The notes: a model not told the origin generated them from the sequence alone. Positions 53,026-63,687 are shown, numbered from the stretch's first letter. The stretch is DNA of 64,000 bases from Segatella paludivivens DSM 17968 = JCM 13650 (GCF_000373185.1 NZ_KB890634.1:18741-82740); one strand, 5' to 3'. Numbers and translations: made by a program.

Positions 53026-55695
53026 TTAATAAAACAACCAATCTATAGCCTTATCTGTTCTAGACAGTCCGGCATCACGCTGCGTTATTTTTCCTGACGT
53101 ATATCCAAGAACAAGGAGCATACCCTTAGGCAACAGCAATGTATGATTTCCTGCATTGAAATCATATTTATGAAGATTTACCTGTGGCATTCCATCTATT
53201 AGTATCGCTGATGTTATCATTGGTTCTGCCTGTCCATAATCATTGGCGGTAGCGTCAATTTCCAGTTTTGGAGCACCTGCATACTTCATCTGATCGTCAC
53301 GGAAATAACCAACAAGCAGATGTACTGGAGTTTCACATTTAAATTCTATCTGTGTAGCACTGTCGCGCTGTTGTTTGCTATTCAGCACATAGGCATTCAT
53401 ACCTTTTAACTCTGTTGCGAAATCAGTAACAACACTATCCATATCAGAAAACAGACGTACTCCCTTAGCTATCTTCACGGTTTTTACATCGTTGGGTAAA
53501 GTGACATTCGCAGCAGGTAAAGGTTTTATAGCCATTGCTACATTATTATATTTACCTTTTGCTATATCTTTGAGCATTGCTACATTCTTTTTCAGATTAT
53601 CAAGTTCCAGTTGATACTGTGGTAATAGCTCCTGCCAGTGTTTCATCTTCCCGTCATCACCTCCTATCGGAATACGACGTTGTGCTGTCTGCATTGAGTT
53701 GGCATATAGATATGTATCTTTAGTCAGATCAACAAGTTTTTTATAATGCATCACGCTTTTTTCCAACAATACCACTGCTGTGTCAAGTTGGTTGATATCC
53801 TTTCCCCATTTATAATTCAGCACATGTTGTGCTGCCTTAACCTTGAAACCAAACGACCATGCAAATTCCTTATAACAGTGCATGTCATTACGCAGACGAT
53901 TAAATTCTTCTTTATGTTCTGTAACCTTATCAGCAACAGCGTCAATAGCTGCCACAGCCTTGTCGCCATGAGCTTCAGTCTGCGCAACTATATCAAGAGG
54001 AAGTTCCCCGATATGCGGTTGATGTTTCCATTCTTTCTCCACATATTCAATCAGTTTCTCACCCTCAGGTCCACAACTCTCATAGAATCCAGGATATATG
54101 GTGTATTTATAAGGATTCACCAATTGACTCATCATCATACCAAGAAGTAATGTTTGTCGGTTTCCTTCTGTTATTCCAAAACGCCTTAACAACTTTGGAG
54201 CGATTTCTCCGCTTTCATCATACGCCTTTCTTATGCTGTCAGCCACACTCTTGTCACCACTGCAATAATATTCCGACAACACATCATCCCAATAATGTCC
54301 TTCCTCAGTTACATTGCGTCTACAATTCCACGCATAACGTCCCCAAGTTTTATACCACATCCAGTCACGATCCAACTGTCTTTCACGAAGTCCATCGGGC
54401 AACTTATCTGCAGTGTATGGCCAGTCCCAATAACTTGCTTGTGGATAAAGATGTAAGGCATTTGCATGATGAACATCATGCATAGCTATAACAGCCTTCC
54501 TCACAAAGGATGGTGACGACCAACGCCAAGGTTCAAGATTAGCAAGTATATGAACATTACTGATATGCGTTGTTCCAAGAGCAGCTAAATCTGTATGTAT
54601 CTTTGCCCAAGGTCCTCGTGGTTCATATGTCGTGAGAGATTCACCATTGTATTTGTGCATTGTATACAAATTCTTATATAGTGGTAGCGAAGCTTCCATT
54701 ACGGCTTTGCAATCTGTATCATGCGCACGTAGCAATACTGGCGGTTCATCATTACGTCCAAGGGCTTTCAATCCATCTTTCACTCCTGGAATAATTGTTT
54801 TCGTCATCCATTCTACATCGTCGTCATAAGTATCCATTGCTTCACCAAGACATACCAGTAGTCCCACATTTGGATATTTCTCAATAAAGGCTGCTATACT
54901 TTTGCGGGTATAGTCACTTATCAATGGAGTGATTGGGCGATGTCTGTCTTGTGTCTTCAGTCCATAATGGTCGGCAAAAGGTTTTGATAATATGATATTA
55001 TAAAACATCTGGATAACAAAGATTCCTCTTCGGTCAGCTTCTTTTGTGAGAAAAGAGTATATTTCTTCATTCTTTTTAAATGTATCTTCATCTACTTCCA
55101 CCGCAAATGGATAGTCTTTGAGTTTGACCAATGAAGCAAAAGGATGACCATTCCACAGATATAAAGAATTCATCTTGTTGTCTACAAGCATATCAAGATA
55201 TTCTATCCATTGCTGCTTATCATAAAACCACGGAAAGTTTTCTGGTGTATATGGATATTCATATACCTGATGTCCGGGTAGATATACGGTCTTTTGCAAT
55301 CCTACACATGAACCACGCAATACCATTTCTGGATTTTGCTGAATGTTGCCTATGTTGAGATTATGATGTAGTGCTGCATACTCTGCAAGCTCATTACATC
55401 CATATATCACTCCCGAACCATCATATCCTTCAACAAAGATGTTCTTCTTCTTTGAAGTGATTCTGAAACCTTCTTTCTTCAGCCCAGTCGTATCGGATGC
55501 CAATCTGAGATATATTTTGTAATCGTTTCCATGAGTAGGAAAAGTATATCCCAATGCCGACAATTTCTTTTTGATATAATCGGCTGCATATTCCACTCTG
55601 GAATTTGTTTTAGAAATGGTTACGATTTTAATAGAGTGCGCCTCTGAATAAGCACACAGCATAAGTATGATGAGTATGGTATGTATTCTTTTCAT
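53026..55695 (-). CDS. Unassigned glycosidase with GH67N/GH20b-like N-terminus
   Basis: 889 residues with signal TILIILMLCAYSEA. Residues about 25-110 form an alpha/beta domain (VEYAADYIKKKLSALGY, GFRITSKKKNIFVEGYDGSGVIYGCNELAEY) like the N-terminal domain of alpha-glucuronidases and hexosaminidases. A TIM-barrel region follows (VLRGSCVGLQ, WIEYLDMLVDNKMNSLYLWNG, EADRRGIFVIQMFYNI, NVGLLVCLGEAMDTYDDD, NVHILANLEPWRWSSP), then helices (550-720) and a beta C-terminus. The GH115 signature was not found and a GH20 Asp-Glu pair is not evident. Its place in a packed RG-II-type operon argues for an enzyme, but I cannot name the family or substrate. Confidence 0.6.
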   Translation of the reverse strand: MKRIHTILIILMLCAYSEAHSIKIVTISKTNSRVEYAADYIKKKLSALGYTFPTHGNDYKIYLRLASDTTGLKKEGFRITSKKKNIFVEGYDGSGVIYGCNELAEYAALHHNLNIGNIQQNPEMVLRGSCVGLQKTVYLPGHQVYEYPYTPENFPWFYDKQQWIEYLDMLVDNKMNSLYLWNGHPFASLVKLKDYPFAVEVDEDTFKKNEEIYSFLTKEADRRGIFVIQMFYNIILSKPFADHYGLKTQDRHRPITPLISDYTRKSIAAFIEKYPNVGLLVCLGEAMDTYDDDVEWMTKTIIPGVKDGLKALGRNDEPPVLLRAHDTDCKAVMEASLPLYKNLYTMHKYNGESLTTYEPRGPWAKIHTDLAALGTTHISNVHILANLEPWRWSSPSFVRKAVIAMHDVHHANALHLYPQASYWDWPYTADKLPDGLRERQLDRDWMWYKTWGRYAWNCRRNVTEEGHYWDDVLSEYYCSGDKSVADSIRKAYDESGEIAPKLLRRFGITEGNRQTLLLGMMMSQLVNPYKYTIYPGFYESCGPEGEKLIEYVEKEWKHQPHIGELPLDIVAQTEAHGDKAVAAIDAVADKVTEHKEEFNRLRNDMHCYKEFAWSFGFKVKAAQHVLNYKWGKDINQLDTAVVLLEKSVMHYKKLVDLTKDTYLYANSMQTAQRRIPIGGDDGKMKHWQELLPQYQLELDNLKKNVAMLKDIAKGKYNNVAMAIKPLPAANVTLPNDVKTVKIAKGVRLFSDMDSVVTDFATELKGMNAYVLNSKQQRDSATQIEFKCETPVHLLVGYFRDDQMKYAGAPKLEIDATANDYGQAEPMITSAILIDGMPQVNLHKYDFNAGNHTLLLPKGMLLVLGYTSGKITQRDAGLSRTDKAIDWLFY

Positions 55696-55699
55696 AAAT

Positions 55700-58600
55700 T
55701 TATTTGAGCTTGCTCAAGTCTATTTTTTTATAAGCAATGAGTTGTCTTCTCCATGTATATACACAATGCAGGTTTCCATCTTTTCCCTGAATGATTGCAG
55801 GATATGAATATTGACTGATAGGACTATCTTCTAATGTGAGAACATGACGCCAATGAGTACCGTCGTCGGATATCGCTATACTGAGAGGAGTTCGTGGTCC
55901 TTTCTTTGTACCAGGTATGGTTTCGAAATCATTATAAATCAAAACGTGGCGACCATCTTTAAGAGTTACAGCATCTGTTCCACTTTGGTTATTTGGTATA
56001 TCTGTCAAAGTAACTTTACTCCATGTATCTCCATTGTCTGAACTGAAAGATGTAGCCAACTTTGCGTTATGAGTACGCATCAGCACTTGCAGACGACCAT
56101 CTTTTAGTTTCAGTATAGATGGTTGTATGCTATATATATATTCTGGTTCTTTTCCTTCTTTATAGATAGGATTTGTCATATCTCTTGCCGGAACGACATC
56201 ATCTGTACGTGCTTTCTTTTCTGCATCAACGATTCCTACATATTTCCATTTTCCTGTTTTTATGTCAAGTATCTCTACATGAAAACGCCATCCGTTTTTC
56301 TCAGTGCTCGAACCGCATATCAGTCTGCCATTAATCAATTCTGGTTTATTCTTTACCGGTCCGATAAATCCTTTTGGCAAAGGTTCTCTTTCTGTCCAAG
56401 TCTTTCCTCCGTCTCGAGACTTTACAAGCCAACCAGTCCAGTCATCAACTGTTGCACCGACTTTATAAAAAAGCCAAATCTCACCGTCAGGCATTGTAAA
56501 CAATACAGGATTCCAACATGCTTTGCGCTTCAATGTTCCTGATAATGGGACCTTACGAGACTTTATTGGACCTGCTGAAGCAGCCGTTGTCTTTCCATCT
56601 ACTCCAGCCAATTCTGCATCTTTCGTTCCCAACTGATACACTCCATCGCCTGCTAATATGGGGGCTTCCCATTTATCAGCACCCTTGGGTTTCCTGCTGA
56701 CCCAGATACATACATCCGGATTACGCTCTTTTGTTCCACCGAAATAAGAAGCTATTAAATCACCATTTTTAAGTTCTGTTATCGTCGAAGCATGGGCCTC
56801 TGGAAATGTAGCCTTCTCATACAGAAATTCATCTTTCATGATTGCAGCGTTACGGGTTGGCATTTCCAAGTTATAAGAATATCTACCCGATCCCACTTCC
56901 TCTGTTTTACCATTTGGCATATATAGCGTAGCACTTGTATTTACAGGTATCTCCACTTCCCAATGTAATTTTTGCAAAGTCTTATTCCATTTGCTCACCA
57001 CTTTTCCGTATGGTGTTTCGTAAGAAGCATCTACATGAAAACAGTCTTCAATATCGAAAGAGGGTTTCAGGATAATGTGTTTATATGCCACACTATTTTC
57101 AGCTTGCTTTATTCCTCCAAGATATTGATAACACCATGTTAACAGGTCACCAAGCAACATTACGTGGTTTCCCGAATTCATCTTTGCGTCAGCCTTATCG
57201 CCATTCCATAATTCCCAGATTGTCGTAGCTCCATTTTCTGCCATATATCCCCAAGAAGGATACGTATTATTAGTTGCAAGAAGATATGCTACATCTGAAA
57301 AACCATTATCTGAAAGTCCTCTCAATAGCCAACTAATTCCTATCACTCCACAGGTGACATGACCATCACCAATATTTATTATATTTGCAACTACATTTTT
57401 AACGACCTCTACCTTTATGCTATCCGGAACCATACCGAATGCCAAAGGAAGAATGTTTGCTGTTGCGGTGTTATTACCATAGAATACACTATCAGGATAT
57501 AACACATGCCCTGAACGCAATGATGTGCCACGCTTCACTGTAAGAAACTTATGATTAAACGCATCTGTCATCTCCTTACGTTTGTTCTCCCAAAGTTTGG
57601 CATCGTCGTTCATATTCTGCATCTTGGCAAACTTCTCCATCAATTGCAGAATCCTTACGCCATAAGCTGTTGATATCAGTTGTCCATCTGTGTTGCGTGA
57701 TGGATCTTCACTATGTATAAGTTCCAACTTCTCTGGTGGAACGCACCAGTCTCCGTATTTATCTTTTGTAATTATTCCGTCTGTTTCATATTCATTCAGC
57801 ATGTACATCAGCCATTTTCTTATCGAAGGATATGAATTAATTATCGGTTGTGAATTGCCATACTGTTCATACAGCATATCACATGCAAACGGAAAAACGG
57901 CAGGCCAAGTCATATTGTCTTCGTAATAATTCCAGAATGCTGGCGTAACATTCGACATTGCTCCGTCATAGCGCACTCCATCACTTAGGTCCTTCATCCA
58001 TTTGGTATATAGACGTTCATTATCAAACAGGAAACTCTCACCAAGGCATCCAACAGTACGATCGCCCAACCATGGTTGACGTTCATTTCTTTGTGGACAG
58101 TCAACTGGTATACCTTTATAATTGCTTTTTATTCCCCAAAAAGCATTATGAATGACCTTATTAAGAATCGTATCAGATGTTATTATTTCACCTATTGATG
58201 GCATTTCATCGCCAACAGTAAATGCCGTGAAATCTTCTTTCTTTGCTGTAGCGATATTGCTTACTTCTGCATACCTGAAACCATGATACACAAATGTAGG
58301 TTTCCAGATATGTCCCAGTTCCTTACCATTGCATACATATATATCCGTGGAATTAGCATTTCGCAGATTATCTGTATATATACTTCCGTCAGGATTCAGT
58401 TTCTCGGCATATCTCACCTTTATAGAATCTCCGCTTTCTCCACGTGGAATAAATCCTATCCAACCTGCCATATTCTGCCCGAAGTCAAGGATGTATTTGC
58501 CATTGACTTTGGTCATTGATATTGGAGTTCCATATTTATTTTCTACCATGCAAGGTGTCATCTGCGCACGCAGTTCTCCCTCTGGTACGGCTGCTCTGAC

Positions 58601-59563
58601 GGCATTTATCCATTTTGAATCATCATATCCAACGGTATTCCATCCAGACATTTCCATACGGGCATCATATTCCTCACCGTCATATTCATTAGTATTACGT
58701 ATTGGACCGTTGAAACTCAACTTCCAACTCTGGTCTGTTGCCCATGTTTCCTTTGTTCCGTCTTCATATTCCACAATGATGTTGATACGACATTTTGGCA
58801 ATCCGAACACTGGTGACTTATAATACTTTTCCTGACGCATCGGGAAATATCTGCCAGCGGCCAAAGATATACCTATCGCATTGTTTGATTGCATATAGCG
58901 TGTGATGTCAAATGTATTGTAATACACGGTTTTACGATAATCAGAAGGAACAGGTTTCAAAACCTGATTATCACCAATCTGCTTTCCGTTTACGTAGAAA
59001 TCATAAATACCCAACCCTGCTACATAAGCCATAGCACGGCGTACATTCTTTTTGCTTTTGAATTCTTTTCGCAAGTATCTTACGGCCAATCTGGTGTGAA
59101 GTCCACGCTGCTCACCAGTCTGGAGTTCTTCTAATCCAATCCAATTACCTTTCCATCTATTTTCACCCAACAGGGCCATACCAAAATGTTGTACTTCACT
59201 CCACTCGCTTTTACCTTTATTTGTAAACACGCGTACTTTCCAGAAAGCCTTGTCATTGCTTTTCAAAACTTTACCACCATACTCTATCCATAGTTGATTG
59301 GCAGATTTCACCCTTCCAGAATTCCATAAATCAGCATTAGCTTCATCAAGTTTTTCAGGTGATGAAGCCACAATGATTTGATATTCCGTCTGTATGACAT
59401 TACTGCAATCAGAAGATATCTTCCATGAAAATCTTGGAGTTGTGATGTCAATGCCTTCAGGATTCTTTAGGTTTTCTGTCTTTACGTCATACACTCCGAT
59501 TTTTGCCGCAAACATTTGCAACGGCAATATCATTATAATGAATATGTATAGTAGTCTTTTCAT
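55700..59563 (-). CDS. GH78 alpha-L-rhamnosidase fused to a GH33-like sialidase-fold domain
   Basis: 1287 residues. After signal IFIIMILPLQMFAA comes a GH78 enzyme (about 20-900): NPEGIDITTPRFSWKI, YVAGLGIYDFYVNGKQIGD, the catalytic block PVDCPQRNERQPWLGD, and AENGATTIWELWNGD. From about 925 a six-bladed sialidase-type propeller starts (FPEAHASTITELKNGDLIASYFGG), with three Asp-box-like motifs (SRDGGKTW, SSDNGDTW, SDDGTHW) and PARDMTNPIY, up to LHCVYTWRRQLIAYKKI. In RG-II chain C, L-rhamnose caps Kdo, and Kdo is removed by GH33-type enzymes; one chain may therefore carry both activities in order. Its ATG directly follows the GH140 TAA. Confidence 0.85.
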   Translation of the reverse strand: MKRLLYIFIIMILPLQMFAAKIGVYDVKTENLKNPEGIDITTPRFSWKISSDCSNVIQTEYQIIVASSPEKLDEANADLWNSGRVKSANQLWIEYGGKVLKSNDKAFWKVRVFTNKGKSEWSEVQHFGMALLGENRWKGNWIGLEELQTGEQRGLHTRLAVRYLRKEFKSKKNVRRAMAYVAGLGIYDFYVNGKQIGDNQVLKPVPSDYRKTVYYNTFDITRYMQSNNAIGISLAAGRYFPMRQEKYYKSPVFGLPKCRINIIVEYEDGTKETWATDQSWKLSFNGPIRNTNEYDGEEYDARMEMSGWNTVGYDDSKWINAVRAAVPEGELRAQMTPCMVENKYGTPISMTKVNGKYILDFGQNMAGWIGFIPRGESGDSIKVRYAEKLNPDGSIYTDNLRNANSTDIYVCNGKELGHIWKPTFVYHGFRYAEVSNIATAKKEDFTAFTVGDEMPSIGEIITSDTILNKVIHNAFWGIKSNYKGIPVDCPQRNERQPWLGDRTVGCLGESFLFDNERLYTKWMKDLSDGVRYDGAMSNVTPAFWNYYEDNMTWPAVFPFACDMLYEQYGNSQPIINSYPSIRKWLMYMLNEYETDGIITKDKYGDWCVPPEKLELIHSEDPSRNTDGQLISTAYGVRILQLMEKFAKMQNMNDDAKLWENKRKEMTDAFNHKFLTVKRGTSLRSGHVLYPDSVFYGNNTATANILPLAFGMVPDSIKVEVVKNVVANIINIGDGHVTCGVIGISWLLRGLSDNGFSDVAYLLATNNTYPSWGYMAENGATTIWELWNGDKADAKMNSGNHVMLLGDLLTWCYQYLGGIKQAENSVAYKHIILKPSFDIEDCFHVDASYETPYGKVVSKWNKTLQKLHWEVEIPVNTSATLYMPNGKTEEVGSGRYSYNLEMPTRNAAIMKDEFLYEKATFPEAHASTITELKNGDLIASYFGGTKERNPDVCIWVSRKPKGADKWEAPILAGDGVYQLGTKDAELAGVDGKTTAASAGPIKSRKVPLSGTLKRKACWNPVLFTMPDGEIWLFYKVGATVDDWTGWLVKSRDGGKTWTEREPLPKGFIGPVKNKPELINGRLICGSSTEKNGWRFHVEILDIKTGKWKYVGIVDAEKKARTDDVVPARDMTNPIYKEGKEPEYIYSIQPSILKLKDGRLQVLMRTHNAKLATSFSSDNGDTWSKVTLTDIPNNQSGTDAVTLKDGRHVLIYNDFETIPGTKKGPRTPLSIAISDDGTHWRHVLTLEDSPISQYSYPAIIQGKDGNLHCVYTWRRQLIAYKKIDLSKLK

Positions 59564-61033
59564 TTATTCGTTAAGATTTCGCTTTCTGTCAGCCAGACGT
59601 TGATTAATTATTTTTGTCTGTTCACGTGATATATAGTTCTTTTCTGCATCAATGGCAATCAGCACTCTATCATTTACTTTGTCACTTTTTTCTATCTGTG
59701 GTGACATTGTTATTATTTTATTATCAGCAGTTCCGATAAAAGAAATTGCACCGTCTGAAGGATTAAACCACCATAGAAATTTCTTCTTACCAGAGATCTT
59801 CCTAAGGTCTATTTTCATAACATTACTGTTGTAATTATAGACCATCAAATAGTCTTTGCCTCGTGTGGCAATAAGTCTGTCATATTTCACACCATTCTTG
59901 CCTACAATAATGCTCTGGTCGGGGATTCTTTCAAAAAACGGAAACGACAACATCAGGTCACTAAGATATTGCATCTGATTGTAACCTGGATCTTCAAGAC
60001 CTTGATACCAAGCTTTTACTGTTCCATCACTTCCGTAGCCAGTAGGATAACCTGGTTTAAGCATCTGCATAATGGCATTGTGTCCGTATGTGTGTCCACA
60101 ACTTCCTGCAAAAACACTCCAATATGCATAACGGCGTACATCATAGTCCTGCCAACGGGCCTCGTTTGCATCGTGAAGTCCCTTTGGTATGTCCTCGTAA
60201 CTCGGTTCATCATCAAGAACTGGCTTTATTGGTTTGTATGCCCAAGTAGAGTCTACATACATCCAGTTGTCTTCCTCTGTACTGTCTGGAATTGGATATT
60301 CTTTGTTCCCCATTCGCTGACCGTATTTGCGGTGTCCGCTTTGGAATGTATGAAAATCCATCCATGAAGCTTTACTCCACCATTTAGCAGAAGTATATCT
60401 ACCTCGTGGATGAAATGTCATAAGATGTTTATTGTCTATACTTTTTATTGATGTGGCAAGAGCATTCCATACTTCGGGATGTATATTGCCTTGGATATCG
60501 CCGCCCATTATCCATATTATGTTTGGATTATTCTTATATCTTTCGGCAAGAAACTTTCCATAGGCTTTGGCTTGTTCGGCGTTGATGTTTCCAGCTTGTA
60601 CCTGAGATCCCCATATTGCGACCATGCCGATATATATTCCGTTTTGCTCTGCTTTACGAACGATATAATCCAAATGGTCCCAATACGAATATATTCCTTC
60701 TGGATCGGCTTTTGTAAAATCCCATCCGTAAGGCAACGATTGCTGTCCGTAAATATTATAGGACGGAACAGCATCCATTACCTGTATCTGCACCATATTA
60801 TATCCTGCTCTGCGACATTTATTGAAATAGTATTCTACTTCAGCTCTATCAAGATGTTGTGGAACAAGCCAACCTGTATCACCTAGCCAAAAGAATGGGC
60901 TACCATTTTCAAACTGCAAATAGCGATTGTTTGAAGAAACCATTAGTTTTCCGTTATCCCACGGTTTTTGTCCATATGTGAATACCGTTGCCAGTCCTAA
61001 CATCAGGCATATCGATAATATTCTCTTTTTCAT
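59564..61033 (-). CDS. GH140-like (DUF4038) apiosidase
   Basis: 489 residues. Signal MKKRILSICLMLGLATVFTYG; then GKLMVSSNNRYLQFENGSPFFWLGDTGW, the entry motif of DUF4038/GH140 proteins. The TIM barrel continues with EVEYYFNKCRRAGYNMVQIQVMDAVPSYN, NPNIIWIMGGDIQGN, FHTFQSGHRKYG, PVLDDEPSYEDIP and YWSVFAGSCGHTYGHNAIMQM. The C-terminal beta domain is short (KKFLWWFNPSDGAISFIG). Characterised GH140 enzymes cut the apiose-galacturonic acid bond at the base of RG-II chains A and B. The stop touches the next ATG and the start overlaps the GH95 stop by 4 bp. Confidence 0.82.
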   Translation of the reverse strand: MKKRILSICLMLGLATVFTYGQKPWDNGKLMVSSNNRYLQFENGSPFFWLGDTGWLVPQHLDRAEVEYYFNKCRRAGYNMVQIQVMDAVPSYNIYGQQSLPYGWDFTKADPEGIYSYWDHLDYIVRKAEQNGIYIGMVAIWGSQVQAGNINAEQAKAYGKFLAERYKNNPNIIWIMGGDIQGNIHPEVWNALATSIKSIDNKHLMTFHPRGRYTSAKWWSKASWMDFHTFQSGHRKYGQRMGNKEYPIPDSTEEDNWMYVDSTWAYKPIKPVLDDEPSYEDIPKGLHDANEARWQDYDVRRYAYWSVFAGSCGHTYGHNAIMQMLKPGYPTGYGSDGTVKAWYQGLEDPGYNQMQYLSDLMLSFPFFERIPDQSIIVGKNGVKYDRLIATRGKDYLMVYNYNSNVMKIDLRKISGKKKFLWWFNPSDGAISFIGTADNKIITMSPQIEKSDKVNDRVLIAIDAEKNYISREQTKIINQRLADRKRNLNE

Positions 61034-63501
61034 AATACTTTAATTATTTGTCCTTTTCCTGTATTTATATCGTATAGATAGGTCTTTGGGAGACTCATCT
61101 TACTAAACTTTACATCTGAATTATTTAGTAGTTGTGCTGAAGGATAACTTACAAAGAAAGGATTTACATTATCTCCCTTTGCTTTGTGCAAGGATTTCAC
61201 TGGAGCATTTAGTCTTAAACGAAGATTACCACCAAGTGCAGACTTAACCACAAGACTGGTCAATTTTCCTTTACGCCACGACATTGTGATGATTTCAAAA
61301 CCACCACGTGCTTTCAATCCTTTTACTATTCCTTGTTCTTTCCATGCATCTGGTAATGCCGGAAGCAACGCAACGCATCCGTCATGACTCTGCATCAACA
61401 TTTCTGCTATACCTGCCGTACATCCGAAATTACCATCTATCTGAAATGGTGGATGTGCATCAAAAAGATTTCTATATGTTCCGCCTTTCTTCTTTACATT
61501 TCCATAAGCAAGAAATCTATCATTTGTCAACGACAATTGATTATGTATCAACTTATAAGCATGATTACCATCTAACAAGCGTGCCCACAAGCATACTTTC
61601 CATCCCATACTCCAACCTGTACTTGGATCTCCACGATGAATGAGTGATGTACGTGCAGCATCCAGTAATTCTGGGGTACGATATGGAGAGATCTGTGTTC
61701 CGGGAAACAATCCGTATAGATGACTCACATGACGATGATCATCACTTGGATTATCCCAATCTTTTATCCATTCCTGAAGTTGTCCCCAACGTCCTATCTG
61801 CATAGGAGACATCTGTTTCAATCTTTCGGTATAGTGTTTTGCTAGTTCTGTATCTTCTGACAAAACATTTGAGGCAGCAACAACGTTATTAAATAACTCA
61901 TAAATCAATTCGTTATCCATTGTAGTGCCGTATGTTATAGGAAGCATTCCATCGGGTGAAGGATGTGAGTTTTCTGGGGAAACAGCAGGAGATATTACTA
62001 ACCATCCATGCTCCGGTTCTTTTATCAGCATCTCATCTAAGAATTCTGCAGCTCCTTTCATGATTGGATATGCTGCTTTCAGAAATTCTTTATCACCAGT
62101 ATATAGATAATGCTGCCACAGATGTGAGCACAGCCATGCACCACCTGTCATCCACATTCCACTTGTTGCATGATCTACAGCACCAGTGATACGCCAAATA
62201 TCAGTATTATGATGCAACACCCATCCGTCTTTATCATACATTGTACGTGCAGAAACGGTTCCCGTCTTACTGACTTCTTTTATCAATCTGAAAAGAGGCT
62301 CATTAAGTTCGGTAAGGTTAGTAGGTTCTGCTGGCCAATAGTTCATTTCCAGATTAATATTGGTTGTATATTTAGAATCCCATGCAGGTTCCAACTTATC
62401 ATTCCATATACCTTGTAAATTTGCAGCTTGTTCTCCAGGTTGTGAACAACATATAAGAAGATATCTTCCAAATGTGAAATATGTCGACACAAGCCAGTTA
62501 TCATCATGCTTTTCAAAATTCATCAAACGCTCATCAGTAGGTAAGTTTGCATATTTATCTTCTCCAAGATACAATGATGTGCGGTGCATATAATTTTGAA
62601 AGAGTCTCACATGTTCTGCTTTACTCTTTTCATAGTCATGAAGCATTGCATTTCTTAGATAGTTTTCGCTTTTGGCACTTTCATCACCTGTTATATTCTG
62701 ATAGTCTACAAAATTAGTTGCTATCGAAATATACAACACAGCTTCGTCAGCATTTTTCACCGAAATTATTCCATCATTTGAAATCGCATTGGTTGCTTTA
62801 TTTCCTGTTTTGGATGTTGCAGCCATACGTCCCATAAAGCGAACTTTTCCTTTACAGTTTTCTAGTTTTGAAGAAACGCCCTGCAATATCGACTCATTAT
62901 TTTCACTAGTTATGATAACATCATCATGGGGGGTAGTAAAATTGGCATTAAAAGTAATCTTACCTGATTTTGAAGCCGTAAACTTAACAGTTATCACATT
63001 ATCGCTGAATGATGTCATAACCTCACGCTTATATGTAACTCCGTCAACAGTATAACGAGTAACGGCAATAGCCGAATCAAGACTCAGTTCACGCTTATAG
63101 TTTGTATATTGCGAAACATTTGGAGTTGAGATATACACATTACCAAAAGTTTGGTATGCCATCCCATTATTCGTTGCCGACATCACCTTATCAGAAGCCA
63201 TGTCCTGAGCTTCCTTATACTTTCCTTCAAAAAGTAGGTTCTGAATGATTGGAATAGCAGCTTTTGAATTTGGATTAGGATTATTATTGGGTTGTCCTGT
63301 CCAAATAGTTTCTTCATTGAGCTGTAATCTCTCAACGGCAGGTATTCCATATACCATCGCACCAAGTCTTCCATTACCAAGAGGCAATGCATCAGTCCAT
63401 ACCATTGCAGGTTCTCTATACCACAACTTATATTGTTGTGCGCATATAGGCAATGATATTATACAAATCAGAATTAATGCAAAGTTTCTAAATAGTTTCA
63501 T
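61030..63501 (-). CDS. GH95-family alpha-L-fucosidase/galactosidase
   Basis: 823 residues. Signal FALILICIISLPICAQ; then LWYREPAMVWTDALPLGNGRLGAMVYG and RLQLNEETIWTGQP, the GH95 opening. The (alpha/alpha)6 barrel holds NLEMNYWPAEPTNLTEL, WLVISPAVSPENSHP with the likely catalytic Glu, HVSHLYGLFPGTQISP and FQIDGNFGCTAGIAEMLMQS. The family removes alpha-L-fucose or alpha-L-galactose; RG-II chain A ends in L-galactose, and GH95 enzymes are known to take it. First gene of the operon, about 200 bp downstream of an rRNA terminator. Confidence 0.92.
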   Translation of the reverse strand: MKLFRNFALILICIISLPICAQQYKLWYREPAMVWTDALPLGNGRLGAMVYGIPAVERLQLNEETIWTGQPNNNPNPNSKAAIPIIQNLLFEGKYKEAQDMASDKVMSATNNGMAYQTFGNVYISTPNVSQYTNYKRELSLDSAIAVTRYTVDGVTYKREVMTSFSDNVITVKFTASKSGKITFNANFTTPHDDVIITSENNESILQGVSSKLENCKGKVRFMGRMAATSKTGNKATNAISNDGIISVKNADEAVLYISIATNFVDYQNITGDESAKSENYLRNAMLHDYEKSKAEHVRLFQNYMHRTSLYLGEDKYANLPTDERLMNFEKHDDNWLVSTYFTFGRYLLICCSQPGEQAANLQGIWNDKLEPAWDSKYTTNINLEMNYWPAEPTNLTELNEPLFRLIKEVSKTGTVSARTMYDKDGWVLHHNTDIWRITGAVDHATSGMWMTGGAWLCSHLWQHYLYTGDKEFLKAAYPIMKGAAEFLDEMLIKEPEHGWLVISPAVSPENSHPSPDGMLPITYGTTMDNELIYELFNNVVAASNVLSEDTELAKHYTERLKQMSPMQIGRWGQLQEWIKDWDNPSDDHRHVSHLYGLFPGTQISPYRTPELLDAARTSLIHRGDPSTGWSMGWKVCLWARLLDGNHAYKLIHNQLSLTNDRFLAYGNVKKKGGTYRNLFDAHPPFQIDGNFGCTAGIAEMLMQSHDGCVALLPALPDAWKEQGIVKGLKARGGFEIITMSWRKGKLTSLVVKSALGGNLRLRLNAPVKSLHKAKGDNVNPFFVSYPSAQLLNNSDVKFSKMSLPKTYLYDINTGKGQIIKVL

Positions 63502-63654
63502 TTCGACGCTTATTATATAAGGATAAGACGTATAAATATATATTTTGTCGTCATAATTAATCCAAAAATAACAAACAGATCAATCAGATATATCAGATTA
63601 AGATTATCAATAATAGATGTCAGATTTAGGATAAGTCCTAAAACCGTGTTTAGC

Positions 63655-63687
63655 ATAATCCCGAACTTCTCTGATAGCTCGGATTAT
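63655..63687. other. Hairpin between rRNA terminator and GH95 gene
   Basis: ATAATCCCGA pairs with TCGGATTAT (one bulged C), 9 bp around a 14-nt loop, with no T-run. It may be a second stop for rRNA transcripts or part of the GH95 leader. A TATTTTTG at 63563-63570 (minus) resembles a -7 box for GH95, but no -33 was found. Confidence 0.35.

Noticed and set aside
53026..55695. GH115 alpha-glucuronidase
   Set aside because: Size is right, but the GH115 signature around the catalytic barrel was not found; only a generic alpha/beta N-terminal domain resembles glucuronidases.
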